A stretch of 64,000 bases of DNA from assembly GCA_023213395.1 (NCBI GenBank), contig CM041465.1, forward strand, positions 98,401,741-98,465,740. Reading direction: 5' to 3'. A model generated the notes under the pieces. That model worked only from the letters and a program-made list of their open reading frames with translations. It was not told the DNA's origin and did not search any database. Both the position numbers and the translations under genes were made by a program. The stretch comes from Cycas panzhihuaensis. Its lineage: Eukaryota; Cycadophyta. Positions within the stretch are counted from its first letter, which is position 1. Each line of letters begins with the position of its first letter. Of this stretch, positions 44,764-57,559 are shown in pieces.

Positions 44764-45425
44764 TGTTAGATAATGTGACAATAATGTTTTAGAGGCTAAA
44801 ATTTTAACAAGTTAGCAGTGCAATTTCCTTCTAAACTTCCTCGACGGGATCCAAGGTGGGAGGGAGCCCTCCTTGGACTGGGGGTATGGGGGAAGCCAGA
44901 ACCACCTCCCCCCCCACAGAGAGGGGGTTCAGGGGTGATAGCCCCGACCTAAAAAGTTAGCACTAAAAATCATACTAAATTATAAAGAGAATCAAGGTTG
45001 TTCATTCAAAATATTCCAGATTTGATGGTTGGGATTTGTGCCTTGTATGACTCTCTCATATAGCTAGACTTAGGGTGCTTTTTCATTATGTTGATGGTGT
45101 TTGATGTATTGGATGTACTATGAAGAGTTATGCAGCTGGTTATTATTGTTGTGAGTATTCTACTATAGATTATATATATTTCTCCATTCATTAATAATAA
45201 AGATTGATATCTTTCCTGTATTGATGTTTTCCTAGCACACTCCTAGGGTTTTGCCATGTTATATCAGGTGTATATGTGATTCTTTGCCTTTCTAATTCAT
45301 TTATTATATTATCTCTAGTTTAAGAACTTACATGTTAAATTTCAATTTTAATTCCTATAACTAATTGCAAAATAGTTTAGATCTTGGTGGTAGTTTTTGG
45401 TTATTGGGACCTAGTTTACTCAATA
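44764..45425 (+). repeat. 3' LTR of family B copy 1
   Basis: This 662-bp LTR starts TGTTAGATAATGTGA and ends TTTACTCAATA, where CA has become TA. The purine tract aaggtagagat precedes it. The LTR hairpin is at 44851-44876. Confidence 0.93.
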
Positions 45426-45748
45426 ATTTGGTCTTATTTGATGTACCATTTTAACACTTAAAATTAATGCATATTTTGTGGACTTCTTGTAATATGACTC
45501 CTTAAGTAAAATATTACATAAAAATCATATTATAACTCAAAAATCAATATAAAACATATTGTTTGGAGGTGATTAAGTTTCAATTGGGATATGCATGCAT
45601 GTTCTAAAGTTGAAGTAGGACAATTTGAGTTGTGTTTGAGTGATCCTTACTCTTCTTTGGTGCTTTTCTTACTCTCCTTTTACTTTATTGTTTCAAACAT
45701 CTTTCTCTTTTCAATAATATTTCATTCTTCAAAATATCTTTTTTCATT

Positions 45749-46730
45749 ATGGATTCTAGTATGAATAATATAATGGTGTCTAAACTTAATGGAATAAATT
45801 ATTTAAATTAGAGTAGGAGAATGAAGTCAATATTTATTTTTAAGGGATATGTAGGACTTGGATTCAAATGGTTATAGTCCACTAAATCATAATGTCATTA
45901 CAAATAAAACAAAGTTCTTTAAGGAGAATGGGAAGAAGGATAATGAAACTCTTGCATTTATCTTTTGCACTTTAGAGGACCACAATGTTTCATGAGTTAA
46001 TGATGTAACAACATTAAAGGAAGCTTGGGATTCATTGAAGATCGCCCATGAAGAAACTATAATAACAAAATTATAAACTTTGAGGACTAGGTTTAAAAAT
46101 TGTCATGTGAACTATAATGAAGGGATTGATGACTTTATCACCAAAATATAAGGGTTTTCTAATCAAATAAGGACCATATGAGAGGATATTAGTGAGGAAA
46201 GGGTTATAGAGAAAATACTAAGGAATGTTGGAGAAATTAAAAGGTTTGCAATGGTTTCTACTAGTATAATAATATATGAAGATCTTACCCCATTAAAAGT
46301 TGATCAACTTAGTACTATATTACTAGTAGTTGAGAAGAAAATGAATGGAGGTAAGTCCTTGAAGTATGTATTTTCCACAAAGGCTAGGATTAGGCCACCT
46401 TATGAAGGCCAAAGTTTAAGAGGAAGAATTTAAACCCCTAGAGGTATAAATCAACATGCTAGGGGATAAACTTATATAAACCAAGGGCAATTTCATAAAA
46501 ATTAAGAATAATTTCATAAGAACCAAGGATAAGAATTTGGAAGTCAAAGGCAAAATTACGGACCTTAAAACTCTAAAGGTAGTGTATAAACTACTAGAAG
46601 AAGAAAATAGGAATAAAGTTGTGGAAGCCCTAAAGGAAAAGGAAGAGAAACAATATAGTGTTCTTATTATAAAAGAGATGGATACTTCAAGAATAATTAC
46701 TTCCTCAAAAGGCCCAATATAGAAAGAGGA
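45749..46730 (+). pseudogene. gag: copia gag remnant (family D)
   Basis: The ATG at 45749 opens MDSSMNNIMVSKLNGINYLN, then a stop where Trp is expected, then SRRMKSIF, the usual gag start. Capsid-like LRTRFKNCHVNYNEGIDDFI (near 46083) and ISEERVIEKILRNV follow. A Lys- and Asn-rich tail follows from 46430. No intact zinc knuckle is visible. Stops are frequent. Confidence 0.7.
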
Positions 46731-46799
46731 ACTACTATCATAGCCATAAAAGAACCAAGGAAAAATTAGAATCTTTTCTTATTAAGCATACTAGCTAAG

Positions 46800-49700
46800 G
46801 AAGAAGATGACAATTGGTGCATCAATTTAAGATGTTTCATGCACATCACTTATAAGAGAGAATGGTTTGAGAAGTTGGATAACTCTCAAATAAGTAAGAA
46901 AATATTTAGGAATAATACTACCTAAGAAGCAATAAGTATAAGAAATATGTCCATTCAAATATATGTTGGAGAAATTAAGTGTATCAATGATGTACCTCAT
47001 ATTCTTGCACTAAAAATAAATTCATTATCAGTTAACCAAATTATGGAGAAGAAATATAAAATTATATTTGATGATGAGGAGTATATAATTAAGGACAAGT
47101 TAAAGAATAAATCCATAGTGGCTAAGGGTTAGATGATAAATGATATGTTATTTTAAGTTAGTCACATCTCTTAGTGATACTTATACCTTAAAGGTATCAA
47201 CTGAGTTAGATAGTGAGATCTGACATTAAAGATGTTGCCATGTAAATGACAACAACCTATCCTTGATGAAGAAGATGGACATGATAATTGATCTACCTAA
47301 TATTGAAGATAATAAGGGAATTTAGGAAGGATGTATACTAAGTAAAGAACAAAAGGATGCATTCCTAAATTATAGCTATAGATCTCAAGGGCCACTTCAA
47401 CTAATATGCATAAATTTACATGGATGTAACATCCTTTGGAGGAGCAAGATATTTTATGATTTTATTAATGACTACATTAGGATGACTCGGGTATACTTTC
47501 TCATGTTTAAATCAAAAGCATTCCACTACTTTGTCAACTTCAAGGCGATGGTTGAAAGGGGAAGTACCCACCCAATCTTAACCTATAGATCAAATAATAG
47601 GGGATATTTTATTTCTAATAAATTCAAGGAATATTACATGTATTATGGAAGTAAGAAACAACTAACTAATCCTTATACCCTTAACAAAATAGGGTATTAG
47701 GAGGAAAAATAAGACAATTATTGAGATGTAAGTATGCTTAAGGATAAACATCTTAGTAATAACATTTAGATGAAAGTTATTCATATAATTATTTATTTAC
47801 TAAATTAGTATACAACAAGGGTAATAAGATAGGTCATACCTGAAGAGCCTTGGTTAGGATACAAACTTAGTATTAAACACCTAAGGGTATTTAGGTGTAT
47901 TATATATACATATATTCCATAATAAAAATATACTAAGTATATATTTATAGAATATATTAATGCTTCAAAATTCTCTAAATTATATGATACTAAGGAAAAG
48001 AGGATCATTATGAGTAGGGATATCATCTTTAATAAAGATGCTTTTTATTAAGAAGATATTATTTAAAAAGATAAAGCTAAAAGTATAATTATTAATGTGG
48101 AACCTAACATAAGTGGTATAAATGTATCTATGATAACTAATATAAATGGAGCAAGTCCATCCATTTCAAGACAAATCAATAGAAATATTCCAAAATGGAT
48201 TCAAAGGGGTCATACCCCTCAAGACATTTTAAATATAAAGTTTGAGAAAATAACCACTCAATCTCAAAGATTAAACTTTACCTTGATGACATAAGAAATG
48301 AAGACCGATGAGCATCAAAACTTTGAAGAGATAAACACTCAAGATGAATATAAGAAAACTATGAAGGAAGAATACAATTCTTTAATGAAATATAACATAT
48401 GGGAGTTAGTTGGCTTACCACTAAATAAGAATGTAATTGGAACAGAAAGGGCCTACAAGATTAAGTATAAGTGAGATGGATCAAGCAACAACTATAAGGC
48501 CTAACTAGTTATAAATGGATAGGCATAAATTGAAGGTAATGACTACAATAAAATATTTACATATGTAGAAATAATGGAAACAATGAGATTGATCATGGCC
48601 TTAGCTATATAACATGGTTGGATAATTCATTAAGTGGATGTGAGGAGTGCCTTTTTTATTAGGCATGTTGATAAAAAAATTGAGGTCCAACAACCTAAAG
48701 GTTTTGAAGCCAAAGATAAGGAAGACAAGGTCTATAGACTAATTTAAGTCTTGTATGGACTTAAATAGGTACCTAGAGCATGATACTCTATGGTTAATAA
48801 TTATTTCAAGGGTAAAGGATTCTTGAGGATCGAATCAGATGCTAACTTATATATTAAGTTATAATGAAATTTAATATTAATTACATATTTATATGTTAAT
48901 GACTTTATGTATATTAAAAATTATGATTTCTTATCCTAATAATTTAAAGTAGATATATGTAAGAAATTTGAAATGATAAATTTGGAGCTTATGTATTATT
49001 TCTTAGGCCTTGAAGTATGGAAAGATGATAAAGGAGTCTTTGTATCAAAAAGAAAGTATATATTGGATATGTTGTATAAGTTAAACATAAATAATTATGA
49101 GTCACTTGTAATACTAGCAAAAGTTGGGTTAAAATTATCTAAGTATGAGGAGTTTAAATTAGTGGACCCTACTCTCTATAGCTAGTTGATTAGGAGCCTT
49201 ATATATTTAACTTCAACTTAACTAAATATTATATATGTAGTTAGTGTGATTTTTATATTCATATATGAGCTTAAAATAAAATATTGGCATGTAGCTAAAA
49301 AATTCTTAGGTATCTCAATAGTATTATTAGGTATGATTTTTAGTATAAGTCATCAAGTAATCATAGGTTGATTTGCTATAGAGACTCAAACTAGGTAGGA
49401 TATATAGATGACAAGAAATCTACTTTAGGATATACATTTAATTTAGGTATAATAGTAGTTGTATATTATTTAAAGAAGCAATCAACAATATCCTTTTCTA
49501 CTATAAAAGTAGAGTACAATGAAGCTATAGTAAGAGCATGTAAAATAGTTTGGCTTAGAAGGTTACTTTAGGATTTATAAGAAGAGCATATTAGTTCCAC
49601 TTAACTACTTTGTAATAATAAAAGTACCATTTAGATGACTAGAAATCTAATATTTTATGGCAAGACTAAGCACATAGAAATGCATCACTTTATCATGGAA

Positions 49701-49850
49701 TTAGTATAGTAAGGAGAATTAAAGTTGGTCTACTAGAGAATAGAGGAACAAGTGGTAGATATTTTATAAAGGTGCTCAATAAGGCAAAGTTTAATAAATT
49801 TAAAGACAAGCTTGGAGTTTCTTCAAATGGGCATTATAGAGAAGAAATGT
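46800..49850 (+). pseudogene. pol: copia pol remnant (family D)
   Basis: Legible parts in order are a protease and linker remnant (46947-47132, with KIIFDDEEYIIK) and an integrase core from 47390 (YDFINDYIRMTRVYFL, YRSNNRGYFISNKF). Reverse transcriptase runs from about 48350 (MKEEYNSLMKYNIWELVGLP, KIEVQQPKGFEAKD). Its catalytic box reads YVNDFM near 48891, so the first Asp is Asn. Next are MYYFLGLEVWKDDKGVFVSK and a weak RNase H to about 49850. The density of stops makes this the most decayed pol in the window. Confidence 0.8.
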
Positions 49851-50000
49851 TGAGATGATACTCATATTAGGGCAATATCTAAATCTTCATATAGCACCAC
49901 ATTTTATACTACTTTTTGATATTAGTTAGTAATTGACCTTAAGGCACCCTCATAGTCCTACCTATATTATTCATGAGATCAATGAGCCTAGTGTTATTCA

Positions 50001-50508
50001 TATTGGAATATGTAATATCTTCATATATATAATATTTAATGTAAGGTTATAGATCCATATAAAATTTCACTCATCAAAAGTATTAATAGATATGATATAT
50101 ATAATTATTCATGCACACATCCTATCAAATAATAAAAAGACTCAAGAGATTTTATAGGCTATTCATAAGGTGACATATCTATAAATGTGTGTACATACCA
50201 TTTGAGAACTTGAGACTTGGAGATATAATTATTTTATATTATAAAGAGGAGCTCCCAACTCCAACCTTCTTCTATGGTTTTTTCCACACTAGGTTTTCCA
50301 TGTATAAATCTATTATTTCTTGTATAATACTTTATGATGCTTATTAGTTTATGTTTATATTATTACATTATATATTGATCTTTTAATATATAAATTATGT
50401 ATATAATCCTCATAATATATTTAATTCATTATATTTAATTGATATACTTTTGTTATAATTTTTAGTATATTCTAATATGATATTAGAGTGAAATTCTAAA
50501 TTCTTATA
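50001..50508 (+). repeat. 5' LTR of the non-coding LTR element
   Basis: This 508-bp LTR starts TATTGGAATATG and ends AAATTCTTATA; the partner ends TTACA. Shared stretches with 59361-59946 include gaggagctccca/aaactccaaccttct and atggttttttccacactaggttttcc. Confidence 0.85.
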
Positions 50509-50520
50509 TGGCATTAGAGC
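50509..50520 (+). other. primer binding site of the non-coding LTR element
   Basis: The sequence tggcattagagc, directly after the LTR, is two transitions from the initiator-tRNA-Met site. Confidence 0.75.
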
Positions 50521-52313
50521 TCAGTTTGAGTTATTAGAGTTTAAGGTTATGAAAGATCTTATGAAGTAGATCAAAGTCTATATGAGCTAGATTAATGAGC
50601 TAGTTATAAAGCTAGTACATAAGCTAGTTTGAGGTGTGTATTGATGAGCTAAAAGTTCGCTACACCAATGACATGTGATCGAGATCTTAAGGCAAGATGA
50701 AGATGATACCAAGTCATATACAAATGTTAAAAATCACAAATTGGTAGGTATGTTGATTATTTATTTTTATGGACATTTATTTATGCATGTGGATTTATAT
50801 TCATGAACTTGTAGGTTGAATAAATCCACCATATAAGATGAGATAAGAAGATATTATTGCTAGTTATATTCATTGATACAAGCCACCCACTTATAAAAGT
50901 GATTAATATTTTTTATGATTGGACACCTCACTAAATCATAACTTGCGGTAGTAGGAAGATCAGATAAGGGAAGATATTTCAAGTTCATTAGTGAAGGCTT
51001 TTATGAGTGTCCTATTATTGAGGAGTCACTATCACTTTTGAAACATTCTAGAGGCTATTATAAGTGTCTCATAGCTAAGATTCACTACCAAACTAATGCT
51101 AGTACCTTATTAGAGTATATAAAATAAGTAGTAGGTTTGTATAGTGATGATATACAATATAAGGTATGTTAACAATAATAAATGTATGTAAAAGCTCCAT
51201 TATGATAAGTATTTGAAGCATAAAAAGGTATGTTATATGCACAAATTTTATGGCATATGAGGCATTAAACAAAAATTATTTAAAACATGGGTTTATGTAC
51301 AATAATGTGATAACAGTATAATAGATATGTTGATTCCATCTATGTAGATATAATTATATAATTTTATGTTATCACATAATTTGTTCTAAGGGTGTGTTAA
51401 AATGAAGCAAAATGAATGATGATATATGGATAAAATTTTAAGACATCATGGGTTTATGGCATGAATTAGGATTTAAAAACTTAAAAATTATTTATCATTT
51501 TAGTGAAAACTATGTTGTAAGATTGATTGATTCTAAGTGCTATATGAAGAAGCAAATACGTGAAGGATAATAACCCTTAGGATAGACCAAATGGCATGAA
51601 GAGATTGGTGAAGAGCCATGTGTACCATGTCATATAAAACACGTTGAGATTTCTCCCACTCACATGATAGAGGTGAGTGACCAACTATCAAATAGAAAGG
51701 ACAAGCACAAGTATAGCTAGGAAAGCAATGAATCTCATAGATGAAACCCTAACAAGTCATCGACATAGAGGAAGAAAATAGAGCATTACCATAGAAAAAA
51801 TACAAACACATATTACCACTATGAACTAGATGTATAAAAATTAAGAAATATGGAAAATGACATAAGCTAAATATTTGGTATATATGAATCACAACCATTC
51901 ATGAAATTTTTTCTCACAGTCATGAAGGAATAGTTATTGCCTAGATATTAGAGCCATATGCTCAACTACCACCTATTCAAATACCATCACTAGTTTGTAG
52001 CTTAGTGTCTACCAACAAAAGTCCATCAACTAAGATCTATATACTATTATGATTTATATCATACTCCTATATAAAATGTATCTCTACATGGAAAATAATC
52101 ATGGAAGAGTTGTAACTTGAAATCCATCATCATAGCTCATGTAGATCTACCTCGCCACTGAAGAACTGATCATGATTACATAATAGTAAAGGAGTTAACC
52201 TGTCTTGCTATTCATTATGCCCAATCAATCATCAATACAAATCAGTTAGATGAATTAATTACCTATTCAATTGAATTTTTTAGAGTTATAATTTACCGTA
52301 AAATTTTATAGGG
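50521..52313 (+). other. interior of the non-coding LTR element, left part
   Basis: This AT-rich sequence has no recognised domain. Repeated gagctag words occur near 50590-50660. Short frames near 51540-52300 are Lys-, His- and Ser-rich and match no family I know. Confidence 0.5.
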
Positions 52314-52318
52314 TAAAA

Positions 52319-52916
52319 TGTTGAGAATACAAGGTCCTAAACCCTAAACCACCATAAGATCTAAATTGTTTTGCAACTAGTCATAGGAATTAAAACTAAG
52401 ATTTAATATGTAAATTCTAAAAATAGAGATAATACAACAACATCAATATACAAGCTAAACATCATATGTGCACCCGATATAACATGGTAAAACCCTAGCA
52501 GTGTGCTAGGGAAACATCCACATAGGAAAGGTATCGATCTCTATTGTTGTAGAATGGAGAAATAGTACATCTCAGTTGTAGAGTACTCTCAGGAACAACA
52601 ACCAGTTACCGCCCTCATTACAATACATTGCACTACATTACAACATAATAAGAAAAGCCCTAAAACGGGCTACATGAGAGAAACATCCAAGACCTAAATC
52701 TCAACCGTAGAATCTAGGGTATTTGTATCAAATGACCCTGATTCTCTTTACAATTTAATAAGGTTCTGGGGCTAATTTTTGGGTCGGTTTTCCCCACTTG
52801 AGCCAAGGGGGGCTCCCGCCCTCCTTGGGACCCCCCAAGAAAGATTTGGGGGGGAAACTGCATAAAAAATACACTAAAATTTTAACCCTAAAATATTGTT
52901 GTCACAATATCTAATA
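52319..52916 (-). repeat. 3' LTR of family B copy 2
   Basis: This 598-bp LTR on the minus strand starts TATTAGATATTGTGACAAC and ends TTCTCAACA. The conserved hairpin lies at 52803-52828. Confidence 0.95.
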
Positions 52917-52973
52917 ATCTCCACCTTGACAACAATTTACCCAGTACCCTTCCTTGACCCTTCATCATCTTTT

Positions 52974-55543
52974 CTACAAGCCAAGAGAAGTCAAACACCA
53001 TTTGAACTTCTCTAATGGTACTGGTTTTGTGAATATATCAACACAATTCTTATTGGTGTGAATCTTCTCAAGTGCAACTCTACTTGTTTTCATAACATGT
53101 TGAAAAAAATGGTACTTCATAGCAATATGATTTGTTCTATTATGATAAGCCGGATTCTTGTCTAAGTAAATGGCATTTTGACTATCACAAAATACCTTTA
53201 CATTTTTCTGTCTCCTTCCAATCTCAACCAATAGTCCCTATAACCAAATTACTTCTTTACGAGCATGTGCTGTAGCAACATATTCAGCTTCCGTGGTTAA
53301 CAGTGCAATTGTGCTCTGTAATTTAGACATCTAACTAACTAGACCATTTACAAGAGTAAAAACATAACCTGAAGTAGACCTTCTTTTGTCTAAATCTCTT
53401 ACAAAATCTGAATTGACATATCCACAAACCTGATTACCTGTACGTCCAAAGGTGATGCGATGATAAACATGCCTCTCAAATACCGAAGCACCCATTTCAC
53501 TGCAGCCCAATGTTCCTTTCCTGGATTTGCCATAAACCTGCTCACTACACCGACTACATGTGAAATATCAGGTCTTGTACATACCATGGCATACATCAAG
53601 CTTCCTACTGCACTGGCATAAGGCACACAAGACATATAAGCCTTTTCTTCTTCACTACTAGGACTCATATTTAAAGAAAGCTTGAAGTGGGAAGCTAATG
53701 GGATACTCATTGGTTTCACATTTTCCATACCAAACCTGGTTAGCACCTTCTCCATATATTTCTATTGTGATAACCATAGCTTACCATTTTCACATCTCTG
53801 TGTATCTCCATACCTAAGATTTATTTTGTAGCTCCTAGATCCTTCATATCAAAAGTCCTAGCCAATTAAGCCTTTAATTTATTGATTTCTTCCATGCTCT
53901 TGCTTGCAACCAACATGTCATCAATATATAATACTAAGATAATGAATAAGCCATTATCCATAAATTTAAAGTAAACATAACGATCATACTCACTTCTTTT
54001 GAAATTTTGGCTCTCCATGAAGGCATCAAACTTCTTGTACCACTGCCTGGGTGATTACTTTAGGCCATATAATGATTTCCTGAGCCTGTAAACAAGTCTT
54101 TTCCTGCTATCTTGTATAAACCCTTCTAGTTGATCCATATAGATCTCCTTATTTAAATCTCCATATAGAAAAGCTATTTTTACATCTAACTGCTCCAACT
54201 CCAAATCGAGAGAAACTACTAATACTAACAGCACTCGAATTAAAATAAGTTTAACAACTAGTGAAAAGATCTCATGAAAGTCAATACATGCTTTCTATGT
54301 AAAACCTTTAGCCACCGGTCTTGCCCTGTATTTATTAATCTTTCTATCAACATCTGTTTTCTTTTTTAAAACCCACCTACAACCAATAGTCTTCCTGCCA
54401 TGTGGAAGTTCTACCAAGTCCCATGAATTATTTTTCTTCAAAGCATCTATCTCTTCCTACATAGCCCTTATCCACTTCTCTCCATGGATATCATCTACTA
54501 CTTCCTAATAACATATGGGCTCACCATCATTAGAAACCAAAGTAATAGAAATAGAAGGGTTGTACCTGTCAGGTGGATGACTAACTCATGTAGATCTTCT
54601 AACTATTGGCAGAGGAGTCCTATGAATCTACTGCTAATTCATCTTCGAAAAGATCTTCATGCTCTTCTGATTCCACAAATGGCTACATTTCAAACTTGAC
54701 TTGTTGATATTTAACTTACTGCTCTTGCTTCATTTCAGCTTCTACACTGTCTAATTTTACAAGGGGAGATTCATCAAATATGACATCTCTGTTAATGGTG
54801 ATTTTGTGGGCAGTAGGATCCCACAACTTGTATCCCTTCACACCGTCCTTATCACCATAACCAACAAAGATATATCTCTTGGATTTTGGATCTAACTTTA
54901 AACATTTACTTTTGTTAGTCTAGGCATAAGTATCACAACCAAAAACTTTTAAATTTGAATAATCACATGGATGTCCAGTCCATACCTCTTCAAGAATCTT
55001 GCAATCTATTGAAAGTGATGGTGATCTATTTACCAGACAGCAAGTTGTTTGAACAGCTTCTACCCACAAGCCCTGCTCCACTCCTATATTATTTAGCATG
55101 CTTCTTGCTCTTTCCAAGAGTGTCATATTCATGTGCTTAGCAATGTTATTTTGTTACGAAGTATAACTAATGGTCTTGTGCCTTTCGATCCCAGCTTCTC
55201 TGTAATAGTTCTCAAACTCCAAGGAGTTAAACTCATCTCCATTGTTAGTTCATAAACATTTGATTGTCTTACCAGTACTATTCTCAACTAAAGCCTTGAA
55301 CTGCTTAAACACACTAAAAACTTCAGATTTCCTTTTCAAAAAATAGACCCATACCTTCCTGGAGTAATCATTTATAAATGTGACATAATACAATGATCCT
55401 CCACAGGATATTTTAGGGGTTGGTCCCCATACATCTGAATGTATATAATCTAGAATGCCTTTACTAATGTGACTCCCTACTTTAAACTTGAGTCTACACT
55501 ACTTTCCAAAAATATAATGTTTACAGAAAGCCAAATCTGAAAG
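52974..55543 (-). pseudogene. pol: copia pol (integrase, reverse transcriptase, RNase H), family B copy 2
   Basis: In the element direction, the integrase core is near 55400-55100 (FINDYSRKVWVYFLKRK, then a damaged TSYTPQQN motif) and continues to LWVEAVQTTCCLVNRSPSL. The integrase C-terminus reads RYIFVGYGDKDGVKGYKLW near 54850. Reverse transcriptase carries GRKTIGCRWVFK-like sequence and YIDDMLV with both Asp intact near 53910, followed by MEKVLTRFGMENVKPMSIPL. RNase H ends CLTSLGL with the stop at 52974-52976. Stops and at least one frameshift remain, so it is not functional as read. Confidence 0.9.
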
Positions 55544-56878
55544 CTATAAGTTAGGAAGCAATTTACAGTTTATTAGCACCTTAAGTCCTTTCTCACTCAT
55601 GTGCCCATGTCTTTGATGCCATAAGCGAAATTTGGATCTTTTGATCTTTGATGTTATAGCTGCTTGGCTGACATCTATACTTCCCACTAAAATATAAAGA
55701 TTTCCTTTCTTTAAGGCTTTCATAACAACCAAGCCACCCTCTGACACCTTTAGGACTCCTTCATGACCTGTATGCTTAAAACCACCCGAATCTAATTCAC
55801 CCAAGGAAATCATATTCTTTTTCAAATCAGGTACATGTCTAACCTCAGTTAATGTTCTGACTACCCCATCGAACATCTTAATTCTGATGCTACCAATACC
55901 TACTGACTTACAAGAAACTTCATTTCCCATAAGCACATCACCACCATCAAGAGGTTGGTATGATGAGAACCAAATCTTGTGTGGATATATGTGGTGTGAA
56001 GCACCTGAATCTAATAACCAGTCATGGTAATAATGAGAAACATTGCAAGCGACCAAGACATCATCATCCATACCTTGATTTGACTCCATCTGATTCGCCT
56101 CCTTGGTAGGATCTTCCTTTTTCTGGAACTCCTTCCTTTTGTAACAATCCTTCTTGAGGTGATCGGTCTTATTACAATGCCAACACATGAGCTTACTCTC
56201 TTTTCTCTTTGACTTGAACCTCGATGTATCCTTAGAGTTTTGTCCTCTCTTAAAAGTTCTACCCTTTAATGTCATGGCTTCTGGTGTGGAGGTTTTAAAA
56301 CTAGATTTCCTCTGCACTTCTTCCATTAGCAAAGCACTCACAACAGAATCATAATCCAATACATCTGTAGTGCTAAAACTAATTGAGGTGACAATATTAT
56401 CCCAGGATTCGGACAATGAGCATAACAAGGTAACAGCCTTGTCCTCATCCTTAATTTTAACATCGATACTAGTCAACTGACAAATAAGAGTATTGAAAAT
56501 ATTTAAATGGTCAGCAATGTCTATACCTTCCTTCATCCATAACGAGTACAGTTACCTCTTAAGGTAGATTTGATTCGTTACTGATTTGGTCATATATAGG
56601 CCTTCCAACTGGGTCCATAATCCTGCTGTTATTTCTTCTCCTACGATGTTAAATAAGACTTCATCTGCCAAGCATAATCGTATTGTGCTAAGTGTCTTTT
56701 TGTCCAAGTCATCCCAATCATCATCGTCCATCCCTACGGGTTTCTTCGATTTTCCTGGGAGGGCTTTATACAAGCCCTTCTATACAAGAACGGCATGTGC
56801 TTTTAGCTTCCACAACTCGAAGTTGTTCTTGCCATTGAATTTCTCCACCTCGAACTTTGCATCTACTAATTTCACCAT
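55544..56878 (-). pseudogene. gag: copia gag-protease-preintegrase, family B copy 2
   Basis: The ATG at 56878 opens VKLVDAKFEVEKFNGKNNF. Two stops follow, near 56780 and 56540; the first replaces Gln before KGLYKAL. From 56536 a 330-codon frame is open. It holds the capsid region (LLCSLSESWDN), the complete zinc knuckle CWHCNKTDHLKKDC (about 56150-56190), the protease active site DSGASHH (about 55992-56012) and the GAG-preintegrase motif LWHQRHGHMSEKG near 55610. The gene differs from copy 1 by keeping the knuckle and protease motifs. Confidence 0.92.
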
Positions 56879-56933
56879 TTAGTGTAGAAAAGTTGACACC
56901 AAAACCTTCATAAACTCACTACAAAATAAAAGT

Positions 56934-56946
56934 GGCTCTGATACTA
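56934..56946 (-). other. primer binding site of family B copy 2
   Basis: The minus strand reads TAGTATCAGAGCC, one change from the perfect site in copy 1, two bases inside the LTR. Confidence 0.88.
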
Positions 56947-56948
56947 CT

Positions 56949-57554
56949 TGTTGAGAATATAAGGTCTTAAACCTTAAACCACCACAAGATCTAAATTATT
57001 TTGTAACTAGTCACAGGAATTGAAACTAAGATTTAACATGTAAGTTCTAAAAACACAGATAATACAACAACATCAATATACAAGGTAAACATCACATATG
57101 CACCCAATATAACATAGTAAAACCCTAGCAGTGTACTAGGGAAACATCTACACATGAAAGGTATCAATCTTTATTGCTGTAGAATGGAGAAACAATACAT
57201 CTCAATAGCAGAGTGCTCTCATGAACAACAACCAGTCATCGCCCTTATCACAGTACATTGCATTACATTACAACATAATAAGAAAAGCCCTAAACTGGGC
57301 TACATGAGAGGAACATCCAAGACCTAAATCTTAACCATAGAATCTAGGGTATTTGTATCGAATGACCCTAATTCTCTTTATAATTTAATAAGGTTTATAG
57401 GGCTAATTTTTTGGGTTAGGTTTCCCCCTGCACCCCCTAGCCAAGGGGGGCTCCCACCCCCCTTAGAACCCCCCGAGAAAGATTAGGGGGGGGAACTGTA
57501 CCGAAAACACACCAAAATTTTAACCCCAAAATATTGTTGTCACAATATCCAATA
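56949..57554 (-). repeat. 5' LTR of family B copy 2
   Basis: This 606-bp LTR on the minus strand starts TATTGGATATTGTGACAAC and ends TTCTCAACA. The conserved hairpin lies at 57441-57466. Confidence 0.95.
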
Positions 57555-57559
57555 TAAAA

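Larger units (their letters stand above)
33312..45425 (+). mobile_element. Ty1/copia (Tnt1-like) retrotransposon, family B copy 1, split by a nested copia
   Basis: The 5' LTR is 33312-33993, the primer site 33996-34008, gag starts at 34066, pol runs to 37346 and resumes at 44081, and the 3' LTR is 44764-45425. The flanks attta (33307-33311) and atttg (45426-45430) look like a target duplication with one change. A family A copia fills 37347-44080. The related family B copy 2 on the minus strand (52319-57554) confirms the layout. Gag-pol has frameshifts and about a dozen stops, and the catalytic motif reads YVDV in place of YVDD. Confidence 0.94.
45431..49995 (+). mobile_element. highly decayed Ty1/copia element (family D), bounds uncertain
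   Basis: Gag, integrase, reverse transcriptase and RNase H remnants occur in plus-strand order, with dozens of stops and no paired LTRs. A possible 3' LTR start (tgttgagatgatactc) lies at 49849, but the next LTR element cuts it off at 50001. The left part may continue across family B copy 1, left of 33311, yet I found no matching terminal repeat there. Confidence 0.75.
52319..57554 (-). mobile_element. Ty1/copia (Tnt1-like) retrotransposon, family B copy 2 (complete, minus strand)
   Basis: This 5236-bp element is flanked by the perfect target duplication taaaa (52314-52318 and 57555-57559). In its own direction it has 5' LTR 57554-56949, primer site 56946-56934, gag from 56878, pol to 52974, purine tract AAGGTGGAGAT (52917-52930) and 3' LTR 52916-52319. 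It is the best preserved copia here: the capsid, zinc knuckle, protease and part of integrase share one open frame of 330 codons. The two LTRs differ by roughly one base in ten over the first 200 by eye, mostly transitions. Confidence 0.97.

Noticed and set aside
33307-45430. A perfect target duplication around family B copy 1
   Set aside because: The flanks are attta and atttg, one base different, so I report a probable, not an exact, duplication.
49849-50000. 3' LTR of the decayed family D copia
   Set aside because: Only a TG start and position suggest it. No partner LTR was found left of the family B element.
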